A stretch of DNA of 64,000 nucleotides. Origin: Cedecea sp000277545 (lineage in GTDB: Bacteria > Pseudomonadota > Gammaproteobacteria > Enterobacterales > Enterobacteriaceae). This document shows, piece after piece, positions 24,168 through 32,553 of the stretch; the stretch's first letter is position 1; each line of letters opens with the position of its first letter. Under the pieces are notes generated by a model. That model saw nothing but the letters and a program-made list of their open reading frames with translations. It made no database searches and was not told the DNA's origin. The DNA lies in the NCBI GenBank assembly GCA_050847315.1, contig CP193791.1; one strand, 5' to 3'. The translations under genes were made by a program, and so were the position numbers.

Positions 24168-25115
24168 TCAGGTTAATATTACGATTTTCCCTTTTCTACC
24201 ACCGGACTCCATAATAGTATGGGCCTTAATAATTTCATCAATATGCATGACTTTCTCAACAACAGGAACAATTAATTTTTTTTCAACTGCACTTGCAATT
24301 TCTTTTAATCTTTCTGCCGACTGAGTATTGAAGACAAAGTGAACCTCTCCATTTACAGCCCAACCTCCTAATAAATTTTGAGGAATAGATTGATCAACAA
24401 TAGAGACGATTCTTCCTTTATTCGAAAGCAACCCTAAGCTATTTTGAATTGTATTCCCGCCTACCGTGTCGAGTATAATATCGAATCCATCAAGATGATC
24501 TTCAGCTATTTTACAATACAAGTCACAATCTTTGTAATTGTAACAACTCTGTGCTCCCAGGGAACGGACAAACTCGAAATTACCAGGAGAACAAGTTGTC
24601 ACGACATGAGCGCCAAAAAGTTTCGCGATTTGAAGGGCATAGACGCCAACACCTCCAGAACCTCCATGAATCAACACCTTATTTCCTTTTACTAATCGTC
24701 CTCGTTCCACCAAACATTCCCAGGCAGTTCCTGCGGCTAACGGCAGTGCAGCGGCATCCTGGTGAGATAAGTTTTTAGGTTTAAGTGCAACAATAGATGA
24801 TTTTTCAACATGGTGTGTAGCGTAGCTTCCCTCGTTGGCAAGAAGCCTTGGTACATAATAAACTTCATCACCAATTTTAAAATTGGTCACATCTGAACCG
24901 ACCTTCTCTACGACACCAGATATATCCACACCTAAACAAGCTGGAAGGTTAATATCAGCAGAATAATCACCGCGCCTTGTTTGAATATCTACAGGATTAA
25001 CGGACGTAGCGACTACTTTTATCAGAAGTTCGTCAGCACTAACTTCTGGTGTCGGTAGTGTTACATACTCCATATTTTTTGCCGGGCCAAATTCTCTAAT
25101 GATAATTGCTTGCAT
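24168..25115 (-). CDS. Zinc-independent quinone oxidoreductase-like MDR dehydrogenase
   Basis: A 315-residue medium-chain reductase of the QOR/zeta-crystallin type. It has an N-terminal GroES-like fold (VNPVDIQTRRG, LGVDISGVVEKVG) and a Rossmann domain with the NADPH motif IHGGSGGVGVYA. Catalytic zinc ligands are lacking. It likely reduces quinones or reactive carbonyls. The ATG at 25115 follows a GGGGA ribosome site. The gene is markedly A+T-rich compared with the backbone, which suggests recent transfer. It diverges from an HxlR regulator, a common pairing for electrophile-responsive reductases. Confidence 0.85.
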   Translation of the reverse strand: MQAIIIREFGPAKNMEYVTLPTPEVSADELLIKVVATSVNPVDIQTRRGDYSADINLPACLGVDISGVVEKVGSDVTNFKIGDEVYYVPRLLANEGSYATHHVEKSSIVALKPKNLSHQDAAALPLAAGTAWECLVERGRLVKGNKVLIHGGSGGVGVYALQIAKLFGAHVVTTCSPGNFEFVRSLGAQSCYNYKDCDLYCKIAEDHLDGFDIILDTVGGNTIQNSLGLLSNKGRIVSIVDQSIPQNLLGGWAVNGEVHFVFNTQSAERLKEIASAVEKKLIVPVVEKVMHIDEIIKAHTIMESGGRKGKIVILT

Positions 25116-25230
25116 CTTTTCCCCTTTTTTATTAACGCGAAAAGGTGCATCATACATAACAGATTTTAAGTTTGTAAGAACGCAGTTTTATGATACCAAG
25201 TATTATAAAGTATACCTTGAGGAATAAATA

Positions 25231-25578
25231 GTGGACTACAATGCACCGTATGGATGTTCAGTGACAACGACTTTGAAAGTTATCGGCGGCCGTTGGAAGC
25301 CCGTGATCCTGTTCCATTTAATGGAAAACGGAGTATGTCGTTTTAATGAACTGAGAAGAATGATTGATGGTATCACACAGAGAATGTTAACTTCACAGTT
25401 GAAGGAACTTGTCGAAGATGGAATTATTATCAGAGTTGTTATAGAAAGTTCACCACCTCACGTTGAGTATTCATTAACAAAATATGGCAGTACTTTGGAG
25501 AATATTTTAAAAGAAATGCGTGACTGGGGTGCACAACATGCTGAAATACTTAATAATTATCATTCATCCGGTCTTTAA
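25231..25578 (+). CDS. HxlR-family transcriptional regulator
   Basis: A 115-residue winged-helix regulator. The HxlR signature is clear: an early cysteine in YGCSVTTTLKVIGGRWKP, FNELRR, and ITQRMLTSQLKELVEDG. Cys9 may sense electrophiles, as in HypR/YodB relatives. It starts with GTG after GGAATAAATA. It is divergent from the quinone reductase at 24168-25115, which it probably controls from the shared 115-bp region. A+T-rich like its partner. Confidence 0.85.
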   Translation: MDYNAPYGCSVTTTLKVIGGRWKPVILFHLMENGVCRFNELRRMIDGITQRMLTSQLKELVEDGIIIRVVIESSPPHVEYSLTKYGSTLENILKEMRDWGAQHAEILNNYHSSGL

Positions 25579-25583
25579 AATGA

Positions 25584-25607
25584 AAACACATTCATAAGAA
25601 TGTGTTT
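25584..25607 (+). terminator. Terminator-like hairpin after the HxlR gene
   Basis: AAACACATTC (25584-25593) and GAATGTGTTT (25598-25607) form a perfect 10-bp stem just after the stop codon. The T-tract is short (TTTAATTAC). Confidence 0.55.
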
Positions 25608-25848
25608 AATTACAGCATCAATTTTCGCAGTGAGTTTTGATATTATAAAAATTACTACCTGGCCATTTAAATTGACATCGTAGCAGAATATCTATCTTAC
25701 AGCCCCAGAAATCATATTTAGTCCTGAACTATTTTGACTTATTATATCAATGCAATGATTTTTCGAAAAATAGCTGAGCTGCATCATTTTTACATGATAA
25801 ATCGTAATACGCTCAGATTATCGCTTTTATTTCATCAATAATATTTAA

Positions 25849-26004
25849 AACGCTTGTATAGCGGTCAGTGAAAATGGTTTGCTGCCCCTTACACAGGAAG
25901 AGTACCGGCTGATAGCTCAAAACCCGAAAGTTTCAAAAATGTGTGGTGCAAAAAGGGGAGTACTTACATATAGGCTTGAGAAGAATTTGAAATGGTGCCG
26001 ATAA
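25849..26004 (+). other. Possible island gene fragment running into the tRNA
   Basis: An open stretch of about 51 codons without a start encodes a protein-like sequence (including LTQEEYRLIAQNPK and MCGAKRGVLTYRLEK). It ends inside the 3' end of the tRNA-Thr gene. It may be a remnant left by an element integrated at thrW. The upstream interval 25608-25848 is A+T-rich and shows no gene. Evidence is weak. Confidence 0.25.
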
Positions 26005-26068
26005 TAGGAGTCGAACCTACGACCTTCGCATTACGAATGCGCTGCTCTACCAACTGAGCTATATCGGC
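25993..26068 (-). tRNA. thrW: tRNA-Thr (CGT anticodon)
   Basis: A 76-base tRNA including encoded CCA, minus strand. It has a GCCGATA acceptor stem, the anticodon CGT in loop TTCGTAA, and the GGTTCGACTCC T-arm. Location just after proA matches E. coli thrW, the attachment site of prophage CP4-6. Accessory DNA abuts its 3' end. Confidence 0.95.
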
Positions 26069-26179
26069 TTTCCGGACGCGCCACTAGCGTGGCTGCGGTG
26101 TAAAAGGTTAAGGAAGATTGGGTGATGCGTCAACCACTTATCAAACTAACTGCTGGTTTTTGCATCACCCTGTCTTCAA

Positions 26180-27433
26180 TTACGCACGAATAGTGTCGTC
26201 GCCAAAACCGATCCACTTATAGGTGGTTAAGGCTTCAAGCCCCATCGGGCCGCGGGCGTGCAGCTTCTGGGTACTGACCGCCACCTCCGCACCGAGGCCG
26301 AACTGGCCGCCGTCGGTGAAGCGGGTTGAGGCGTTGACGTACACGGCAGAGGAATCCACTTCGTTAATAAAGCGATTCGCGTTGCGCAGCGTGCGGGTCA
26401 GGATAGCGTCCGAATGCTGGGTACCGTGCTCGCGAATATGGGCGATGGCATCATCGAGATCCGCCACCACTTTCACATTCAGGTGCAGCGACAGCCATTC
26501 GTCGTTGTAATCCGCCTCTTTCACCGCTTCCACCGCCGCCGGGCCGGTTTGCAGCACAGGCAGCGATTTCTCGTCAGCATGCAGCGTTACGCCGGACTCC
26601 GCCATCTGCTTGCTCAGCGCAGGCAGGAAGCGGTCGGCAATTGCCTGGTGCACCAGCAGCGTTTCCACCGTGTTGCAGGTGCTCGGGCGCTGGGTTTTGG
26701 CGTTCACGATGATTTTCAGCGCCGGTTCAATCTCGGCGGTGTCGTCCACTACGATGTGGCACACGCCGATGCCGCCGGTAATCACTGGGATCGTCGACTG
26801 TTCACGGCAGAGTTTATGCAGGCCCGCGCCACCGCGAGGGATCAGCATGTCGATGTAGCGGTCGAGGCGCAGCATTTCGGTGACCAACGCGCGGTCCGGG
26901 TTTTCAATCGCCTGAACCGCCGCTTTCGGCAGGCCGCACTCTTCCAGCGCCTGCTGGATCACCGCCACCGTGGCGTTGTTGGTGCGCCAGGTTTCTTTCC
27001 CGCCGCGCAGAATGGCGGCGTTGCCGGTTTTCAGGCACAGGGAGGCGACGTCCACGGTCACGTTCGGGCGAGCTTCATAGATTACGCCCACCACGCCGAG
27101 CGGTACGCGGCGGCGCTCGATGCGCAGCCCGCTGTCCAGCAGCCCGCCGTCGATCACCTGCCCTACCGGGTCAGCGAGGCTGCATACCTGCCGCACATCG
27201 TCGGCGATGCCTTTCAGGCGAGCCGGGGTGAGCTGCAGGCGGTCGAGCATGGCTTCGCTGAGGCCGTTTTTACGCGCCTCGTCTACATCCTGCTGGTTGG
27301 CGGTCAGGATCTGCTCCGAACGCGCTTCAAGGTAGTCGGCAATTTTTTCCAGCACGCGGTTCTTTTCGTGGCCGGAGAGCAGTGCCAGCTGGTAAGAGGC
27401 CTCTTTTGCCGCTTTGCCCATTTGTTCAAGCAT
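26180..27433 (-). CDS. proA: Gamma-glutamyl phosphate reductase
   Basis: A 417-residue aldehyde dehydrogenase-type enzyme, full length for ProA. It reduces gamma-glutamyl phosphate with NADPH to glutamate semialdehyde in proline synthesis. The active-site cysteine lies in QRPSTCNTVET; the family segments GVIYEARPNVTVD and FGLGAEVAVSTQ are present. It follows proB by 11 bp in one operon and precedes thrW. Confidence 0.97.
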   Translation of the reverse strand: MLEQMGKAAKEASYQLALLSGHEKNRVLEKIADYLEARSEQILTANQQDVDEARKNGLSEAMLDRLQLTPARLKGIADDVRQVCSLADPVGQVIDGGLLDSGLRIERRRVPLGVVGVIYEARPNVTVDVASLCLKTGNAAILRGGKETWRTNNATVAVIQQALEECGLPKAAVQAIENPDRALVTEMLRLDRYIDMLIPRGGAGLHKLCREQSTIPVITGGIGVCHIVVDDTAEIEPALKIIVNAKTQRPSTCNTVETLLVHQAIADRFLPALSKQMAESGVTLHADEKSLPVLQTGPAAVEAVKEADYNDEWLSLHLNVKVVADLDDAIAHIREHGTQHSDAILTRTLRNANRFINEVDSSAVYVNASTRFTDGGQFGLGAEVAVSTQKLHARGPMGLEALTTYKWIGFGDDTIRA

Positions 27434-27444
27434 TAGTCTGCTCC

Positions 27445-28548
27445 TTAATTAACAATCATGTCGTCGCGATGCACGGCCACCGGGCCGTATTCATAGCCGA
27501 GGATGTCGTCGATTTGCTGGGAGTGATGCCCGGCAATGCGGCGCAGCGCGTCGCTGTTGTAGCGGCAAACACCGTGGGCGATGTCGCGCCCTTCCAGGCT
27601 GCGAATGCGGATCACCTCGCCACGGGAGAAGTTGCCGCTCACGCTTTTGATGCCTTTAGGCAGCAATGAACTACCGCGCTCCAGAATAGCGGACAGCGCG
27701 CCGTCATCCACGGTGATTTCGCCGGCAGGCGGAGCGCCAAAGATCCAGCGTTTGCGGTTCTCCAGCGGCGACTGCTGCGCGTGGAAGCGTGTCCCCACAG
27801 GGTTGCCGGCCATGACGTCGCCGATAACGCCCGGCTTGCTGCCTGCGGCGATGATGACGTCGATACCCGCGCGGCAGGCGACGTCGGCCGCCTGGAGCTT
27901 GGTGCCCATGCCGCCCGTGCCGAGGCCGGAAACGCTGTCGCCCGCAATGGCGCGCAGCGCATCGTCGATGCCGTGCACTTCTTTAATCAGTTCCGCTGCC
28001 GGGTTGTTACGCGGGTCGGCGGTGTATAGGCCCTGCTGGTCGGTGAGCAGCAGCAGCTTGTCGGCCCCGGCCAGAATCGCGGCCAGCGCGGAAAGGTTGT
28101 CGTTGTCGCCGACTTTGATCTCAGCCGTCGCCACGGCGTCGTTTTCATTAATGACCGGCACGATGTTGTTATCTAACAGCGCTCTGAGCGTGTCGCGGGC
28201 ATTAAGGAAGCGTTCGCGATCTTCCATATCGGCGCGGGTCAGCAGCATCTGCCCGACGTGAATGCCGTAAATAGAGAACAGCTGTTCCCAGAGCTGAATC
28301 AGGCGACTTTGCCCTACCGCGGCCAGCAGCTGCTTGGACGCGATGGTGGCGGGGAGTTCGGGGTAGCCGAGGTGTTCACGCCCGGCGGCAATCGCCCCGG
28401 AAGTCACAATCACAATACGATGCCCCGCCGCGTGCAGCTGGGCACACTGGCGAACCAGTTCAACAATATGGGCGCGGTTCAGGCGGCGGGAGCCACCGGT
28501 TAATACGCTGGTGCCTAGTTTTACGACCAGCGTCTGGCTGTCACTCAT
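27445..28548 (-). CDS. proB: Glutamate 5-kinase
   Basis: A 367-residue enzyme: an amino acid kinase domain (VVKLGTSVLTGG, VTSGAIAAGREHLG, INENDAVAT) followed by a C-terminal PUA domain. It phosphorylates glutamate as the first committed step of proline synthesis and is normally inhibited by proline. It is the first gene of proBA, diverging from phoE. Confidence 0.97.
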   Translation of the reverse strand: MSDSQTLVVKLGTSVLTGGSRRLNRAHIVELVRQCAQLHAAGHRIVIVTSGAIAAGREHLGYPELPATIASKQLLAAVGQSRLIQLWEQLFSIYGIHVGQMLLTRADMEDRERFLNARDTLRALLDNNIVPVINENDAVATAEIKVGDNDNLSALAAILAGADKLLLLTDQQGLYTADPRNNPAAELIKEVHGIDDALRAIAGDSVSGLGTGGMGTKLQAADVACRAGIDVIIAAGSKPGVIGDVMAGNPVGTRFHAQQSPLENRKRWIFGAPPAGEITVDDGALSAILERGSSLLPKGIKSVSGNFSRGEVIRIRSLEGRDIAHGVCRYNSDALRRIAGHHSQQIDDILGYEYGPVAVHRDDMIVN

Positions 28549-28741
28549 GATTCTCTGCCGTTTCTACAAATAAGGGGAAATTAAAAAGCCAGATGACGTT
28601 GTAACAGGAGTCGCGCGGCTTGCCAACAGGCGGCGTGGGAAAAGGGCTAATAAGCCAGAAAGGATCGCTGAGGATAGCGGATATATTTTACATTTTTATG
28701 ACATATAAACTTTATTACGTTTATTTAATCTTTCTCCTAAA

Positions 28742-28759
28742 TTGTCATAAATCTTTAAT
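28742..28759 (+). promoter_or_regulatory. Pho box of the phoE promoter
   Basis: TTGTCATAAATCTTTAAT matches the two 7-bp PhoB half-sites separated by an A/T-rich spacer and resembles the E. coli phoE box. It lies about 90 bp before the ATG, with an A+T-rich -10-like stretch (GATAAAA) downstream. PhoB control under phosphate limitation is expected. Confidence 0.65.
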
Positions 28760-28846
28760 CTGAGAACGATAAAACCCTTCCTGTTTTTAGCAGGAGCCCG
28801 ACTCCTGGATCAATTTTGCAAGCGTTCATCATTCTTGGGATAACAA

Positions 28847-29956
28847 ATGAAAAAGAGCACACTGGCATTAGTGGTAATGGGTATCGTGGCTGCTTCTGCT
28901 TCTCAGGCAGCCGAAGTTTATAACAAAAACGGCAACAAGGTTGACATCTATGGCCGCGTTAAAGCTGAACACTACTTCAGCGACAACACCGGTTCCGATG
29001 GCGACCAGACTTACGCTCGCCTGGGCTTTAAAGGTGAAACTCAGATTAACAGCCAGCTGACCGGTTACGGCCAGTGGGAATACCAGATTGCGGGTAACAA
29101 AGCAGAGAACGACTCTACCGGCACCAAAACTCGTCTGGCGTTCGCGGGCCTGAAAGCCGGTGACTACGGCTCATTCGATTACGGTCGTAACTACGGCGTG
29201 CTGTACAACATCGCCTCTTACACCGATATGATGCCAGAGTTCGGCGATGACTCTTTCGTCAGAACCGACACCTTCATGACCGGCCGTGCGACCGGCGTGG
29301 CGACTTACCGCAACAACAACTTCTTCGGTCTGGTTGACGGCCTGAAGCTGGCTCTGCAATACCAGGGCAAAAACGGGGCTGACAGCGCGAACACCCGTTC
29401 CGATACTTCTCGCCAGAACGGCGACGGCTTCGGTACCAGCCTGTCCTACGACATCGCTGACACCGGCCTGAGCGTGGGCGCAGCATACGCCAACTCTAAC
29501 CGTACCAACGCGCAGAAAGCCTCCGTTTACGGTAAAGGCGATAAAGCTGAAGCCTGGACCACCGGCATCAAGTACGACAAAAACAACGTGTACCTGGCAA
29601 CTATCTACGCTGAAACCCGTAACATGAACCCAATCAGCGTTCCGGGTTCCCTGGCGGGCACCAGCAGCAGCGTGTCTGGTTTTGCTAACAAAAACCAGGC
29701 GTTCGAAGCCATCGCTCAGTACCAGTTCGACTTCGGTCTGCGTCCATCCCTGGGCTACGTGCAGTCTAAAGCGAAAGACATCGAAGGCATTGGTGATGCG
29801 GATCTGGTGAAATACATCGACGTGGCCGCCACCTATTACTTCAACAAAAACATGTCTGCGTTTGTTGATTACAAAATCAACCAGCTGAGCGACAACAACA
29901 AGCTGAAGCTGAACAACGACGACGTTGTTGCGGTAGGTATGGTGTACCAGTTCTAA
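28847..29956 (+). CDS. phoE: Phosphate-limitation-inducible outer membrane porin
   Basis: A 369-residue trimeric porin. It has a 21-residue signal peptide (cleaved after SQA), mature start AEVYNKNGNKVDIYG, the L3 constriction loop with PEFGDD, and the terminal Phe of VGMVYQF needed for BAM recognition. It is an anion-preferring OmpC/OmpF paralogue. Position divergent from proBA and beside crl identifies it as PhoE. Confidence 0.95.
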   Translation: MKKSTLALVVMGIVAASASQAAEVYNKNGNKVDIYGRVKAEHYFSDNTGSDGDQTYARLGFKGETQINSQLTGYGQWEYQIAGNKAENDSTGTKTRLAFAGLKAGDYGSFDYGRNYGVLYNIASYTDMMPEFGDDSFVRTDTFMTGRATGVATYRNNNFFGLVDGLKLALQYQGKNGADSANTRSDTSRQNGDGFGTSLSYDIADTGLSVGAAYANSNRTNAQKASVYGKGDKAEAWTTGIKYDKNNVYLATIYAETRNMNPISVPGSLAGTSSSVSGFANKNQAFEAIAQYQFDFGLRPSLGYVQSKAKDIEGIGDADLVKYIDVAATYYFNKNMSAFVDYKINQLSDNNKLKLNNDDVVAVGMVYQF

Positions 29957-29973
29957 TTCGCGATACTGCGGAT

Positions 29974-30010
29974 AAAAAAATCCCCGTCAGCTTGACGGGG
30001 ATTTTTTATT
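29974..30010. terminator. Bidirectional terminator between phoE and crl
   Basis: The stem ATCCCCGTCA/TGACGGGGAT is flanked by an A-run on one side and a T-run on the other, serving both convergent genes. Confidence 0.9.
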
Positions 30011-30011
30011 T

Positions 30012-30413
30012 TCAGGCGGAGAGTTTAAGCGACTTTTCCGCAAAGTTCTCGGCAGGCACCAGCCCAAGCTCAAGGGTGGCGAGTAAATCTTTCAGGCGTC
30101 CGTGGAAACCGCGCAGCGTCTGCTCCAGTTTTTCATCCACTTCTTTATCTTTTGCCGGGGTCGCCGTCCATTTTCCGTCTTTATCAAACAGGCCGAACTG
30201 CCAGGTGTAGGTAAACTGCTTTTCCTGGGCTTCCAGCACCATCCACCATCCCCAAAATTCGCGTTTCTCCGGCGCGGGCTTTACGTTAACGCACACCGCC
30301 AGGCAATCGAAGAAGAAACGGTTGTCTTCACACTGCTCTTCCCGGATATACGGGCCAAGCGAGGCGAACTTTCTGATCAGTCTACTTTTCGGGTGTCCAC
30401 TCGGTAACGTCAT
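30012..30413 (-). CDS. crl: Sigma-S assembly factor Crl
   Basis: A 133-residue protein matching Crl, which binds RpoS and favours its association with core RNA polymerase, thereby helping curli and stationary-phase expression. The characteristic CEDNRFFFDCLAVC and KREFWGWWMVLE stretches are present. Full length; start ATG with AGGAG upstream. Single gene between phoE and frsA as in E. coli. Confidence 0.95.
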   Translation of the reverse strand: MTLPSGHPKSRLIRKFASLGPYIREEQCEDNRFFFDCLAVCVNVKPAPEKREFWGWWMVLEAQEKQFTYTWQFGLFDKDGKWTATPAKDKEVDEKLEQTLRGFHGRLKDLLATLELGLVPAENFAEKSLKLSA

Positions 30414-30470
30414 TACGATCTCCTGTTGTGAAGCAACTGTTTTAGCAAACCGCCGTAATTTAGCAAATAT

Positions 30471-31718
30471 TTAACGTAATCTTTGTTTCATCCAGCCGGT
30501 AACTTCCTGCAGCGCTTTGTCAAAATTTTGATACACCGGCTTAAACGGGATCTGGAGTAATTTGCCGTCGGCAGATGACGAAGTGATTAAACGGGATTCT
30601 TCTTCCGGGCTGAACGGATCGTTCTCCCAAAAGCCGGATAGCATCGGCGTTGGGCAGCGGCGACCCAGCAGCCCCTGCGTTTTCAGGGAGTAGCGGTTCA
30701 GCTCCACGCTCAGCGCGCTGTCGGAGATGCTGGTCATGCCCAGGCGGCTCGCAAGCACGTCAATGTACATTTCCGGCACGTTGGCCTGGCGCTGCGGGTC
30801 GCTCAGCAGGGCGTGAACCACCGGCCCAAGGCAGGCAACGGCTTTCAGGCGCGGCGCTTCGAGGTAGGCCAGGCGCACGGCAACGTTGGCGCCAAAGCGG
30901 AAGCCAAATGCTGCGACGCGCGTGTGGTCAACCCAAGGAATGTTGGGCAATGCTTTGAGCACGTGCTGGTGCAGCACGCTGGAATCCTGGGTCAGTTTCC
31001 ACTTAGAGGAAAAACCGACTGACGGCATGTCGATGGTCAACATCGCGATGCCCTGTGGGGCAAAATATTTCTCAAACAGGCTGTAATAATCGCTCTGTAG
31101 GGCATCGAGGCCGCCGCACATCAGCACGGTCGGGAATGGCCCTTCTGCCCCTTTAGGCATGTGCAGGAAGCCGCTGATGGTGCCGCCACCGGTCATCGGG
31201 AATTCAAGCTCGCGCAGCCCGCCGGACAACCGGGGAGCCGCCTCTTCGTAAGCCCGATTAGCCAACACCTGGGCCTGCTCCGCCAACGCGTCCCCTTTCA
31301 GGTGCGGGTACGCCGCAATGCTGTAGAGGTTAGCCGCCTGCAGCCAGCATTTGCCGATTTTCTCTTCGTCCGTTTCCTGGCCGGCACGCTGCTGCCAGAG
31401 CATCGCCTGCTTCGACCATTCGTAGATCCAGTTCCCCCCGCGATAGCCCATCACGGTATCAAACAGGTCGTCGTTGGTACGTTCAGCCTCGGTGCAGGCA
31501 ATCCGGGCCTGGACTTCGAGGATTTCACGCGGATCGACCCCGCGCCAGATCCACATCAGGCGGTTGATCATGCGGTACCAGTGGGGCACGTTTTTGCCGT
31601 CCAGCGCGGACTGGATCGCGGGCGTGGCGGTATGCCGTGCGCGACGAACAAGCGTGGACGTTTCCGGGTGTTTGAATCTTGGCTTAAAGAGGGTTTCGCT
31701 GAGGTTGGCCTGCGACAT
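30471..31718 (-). CDS. frsA: Fermentation-respiration switch protein FrsA
   Basis: A 415-residue alpha/beta-hydrolase-fold protein, full length for FrsA. FrsA binds unphosphorylated EIIA-Glc and influences pyruvate flux. The nucleophile elbow position reads GFRFG rather than GxSxG, so a classic serine hydrolase nucleophile is missing there, as in known FrsA. It is transcribed in the same direction as crl and gpt. Confidence 0.95.
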   Translation of the reverse strand: MSQANLSETLFKPRFKHPETSTLVRRARHTATPAIQSALDGKNVPHWYRMINRLMWIWRGVDPREILEVQARIACTEAERTNDDLFDTVMGYRGGNWIYEWSKQAMLWQQRAGQETDEEKIGKCWLQAANLYSIAAYPHLKGDALAEQAQVLANRAYEEAAPRLSGGLRELEFPMTGGGTISGFLHMPKGAEGPFPTVLMCGGLDALQSDYYSLFEKYFAPQGIAMLTIDMPSVGFSSKWKLTQDSSVLHQHVLKALPNIPWVDHTRVAAFGFRFGANVAVRLAYLEAPRLKAVACLGPVVHALLSDPQRQANVPEMYIDVLASRLGMTSISDSALSVELNRYSLKTQGLLGRRCPTPMLSGFWENDPFSPEEESRLITSSSADGKLLQIPFKPVYQNFDKALQEVTGWMKQRLR

Positions 31719-31784
31719 CGTTTCACTGCCTCCATGAATACGAGAAACGTCGCTATTGTAGCCTGATACGGTCCAAATAACACA

Positions 31785-31806
31785 AACGCCCGGCTATGCC
31801 GGGCGC
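31785..31806 (-). terminator. Terminator after gpt
   Basis: CGCCCGGC/GCCGGGCG form an 8-bp G+C stem with a 3-base loop (31787-31805). On the minus strand TTTGTGTTATTT follows. It separates gpt from frsA. Confidence 0.8.
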
Positions 31807-31839
31807 CAAATAAATGACAAAGCTCAAATCATGGAGGGA

Positions 31840-32298
31840 TTAACGGCCAGCCAACGGCGGCACAAACACCACGCCCATATCCCACGGCTGCTCAATCCAG
31901 GTGTCCTGCGGGATATCAATCACGTAATCGTCCACCAGCGGCTGACCGGCTGGTTTAGCGAAGATAGTGACGAAGTGAGCTTTCGGATACATTTCGCGAA
32001 TGGCTACCGCGGTACCGCCGGTGTCGACCAGGTCATCGATCACGATAAAACCTTCGCCGTCGCCTTCCGCACGCTTCAGCACGGTCAGCTCACGCTGGTT
32101 GTCGTGGTCGTAGCTGGAGATACAAACGGTATCAACATGGCGAATACCCAGTTCACGAGCCAGCAGCGCGCCCGGCACCAGGCCACCACGGCTAACGGCA
32201 ATAATGCCTTTCCACTGTTCGGCTGGCAGCAGACGCTGAGCCAGTTTGCGGGCGTGAATCTGCAACATGTCCCAGGTGACGACGTATTTTTCGCTCAT
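31840..32298 (-). CDS. gpt: Xanthine-guanine phosphoribosyltransferase
   Basis: A 152-residue type I phosphoribosyltransferase, identical in length to E. coli Gpt when started at ATG 32298 (MSEKYVVTWD). The PRPP-binding motif is FIVIDDLVDTGGTA. It salvages guanine, xanthine and hypoxanthine at the inner membrane. An upstream in-frame ATG would add 28 residues not seen in the family. Confidence 0.97.
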   Translation of the reverse strand: MSEKYVVTWDMLQIHARKLAQRLLPAEQWKGIIAVSRGGLVPGALLARELGIRHVDTVCISSYDHDNQRELTVLKRAEGDGEGFIVIDDLVDTGGTAVAIREMYPKAHFVTIFAKPAGQPLVDDYVIDIPQDTWIEQPWDMGVVFVPPLAGR

Positions 32299-32553
32299 GT
32301 GAAGTGTCCCGGCCTGTAAATAACGGCTTAAAAAGTATTCGAAGGAGTTTTGGTTGCGCGAGATTATAGAGATCTGGCGCACTAAAAACCAGTGCCGCAG
32401 GCCACTGGCAGCGGATTTTGCTCGTATTCAGCCTTCACGCAACAAAAGAAAGTGGTATTCTCAGAACATCGCGCAAGCCGTGCTTGTGGTGTATCTGAAC
32501 CCGGCTAAAAACGTAACCGGTCAGCCAAAAAAACGACTCCAGGGAGACTCAAC

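Noticed and set aside
26414..27436. 340-codon frame opposite proA
   Set aside because: A shadow of the G+C-rich proA coding sequence; its His/Gln/Arg-rich product is an antisense artefact.
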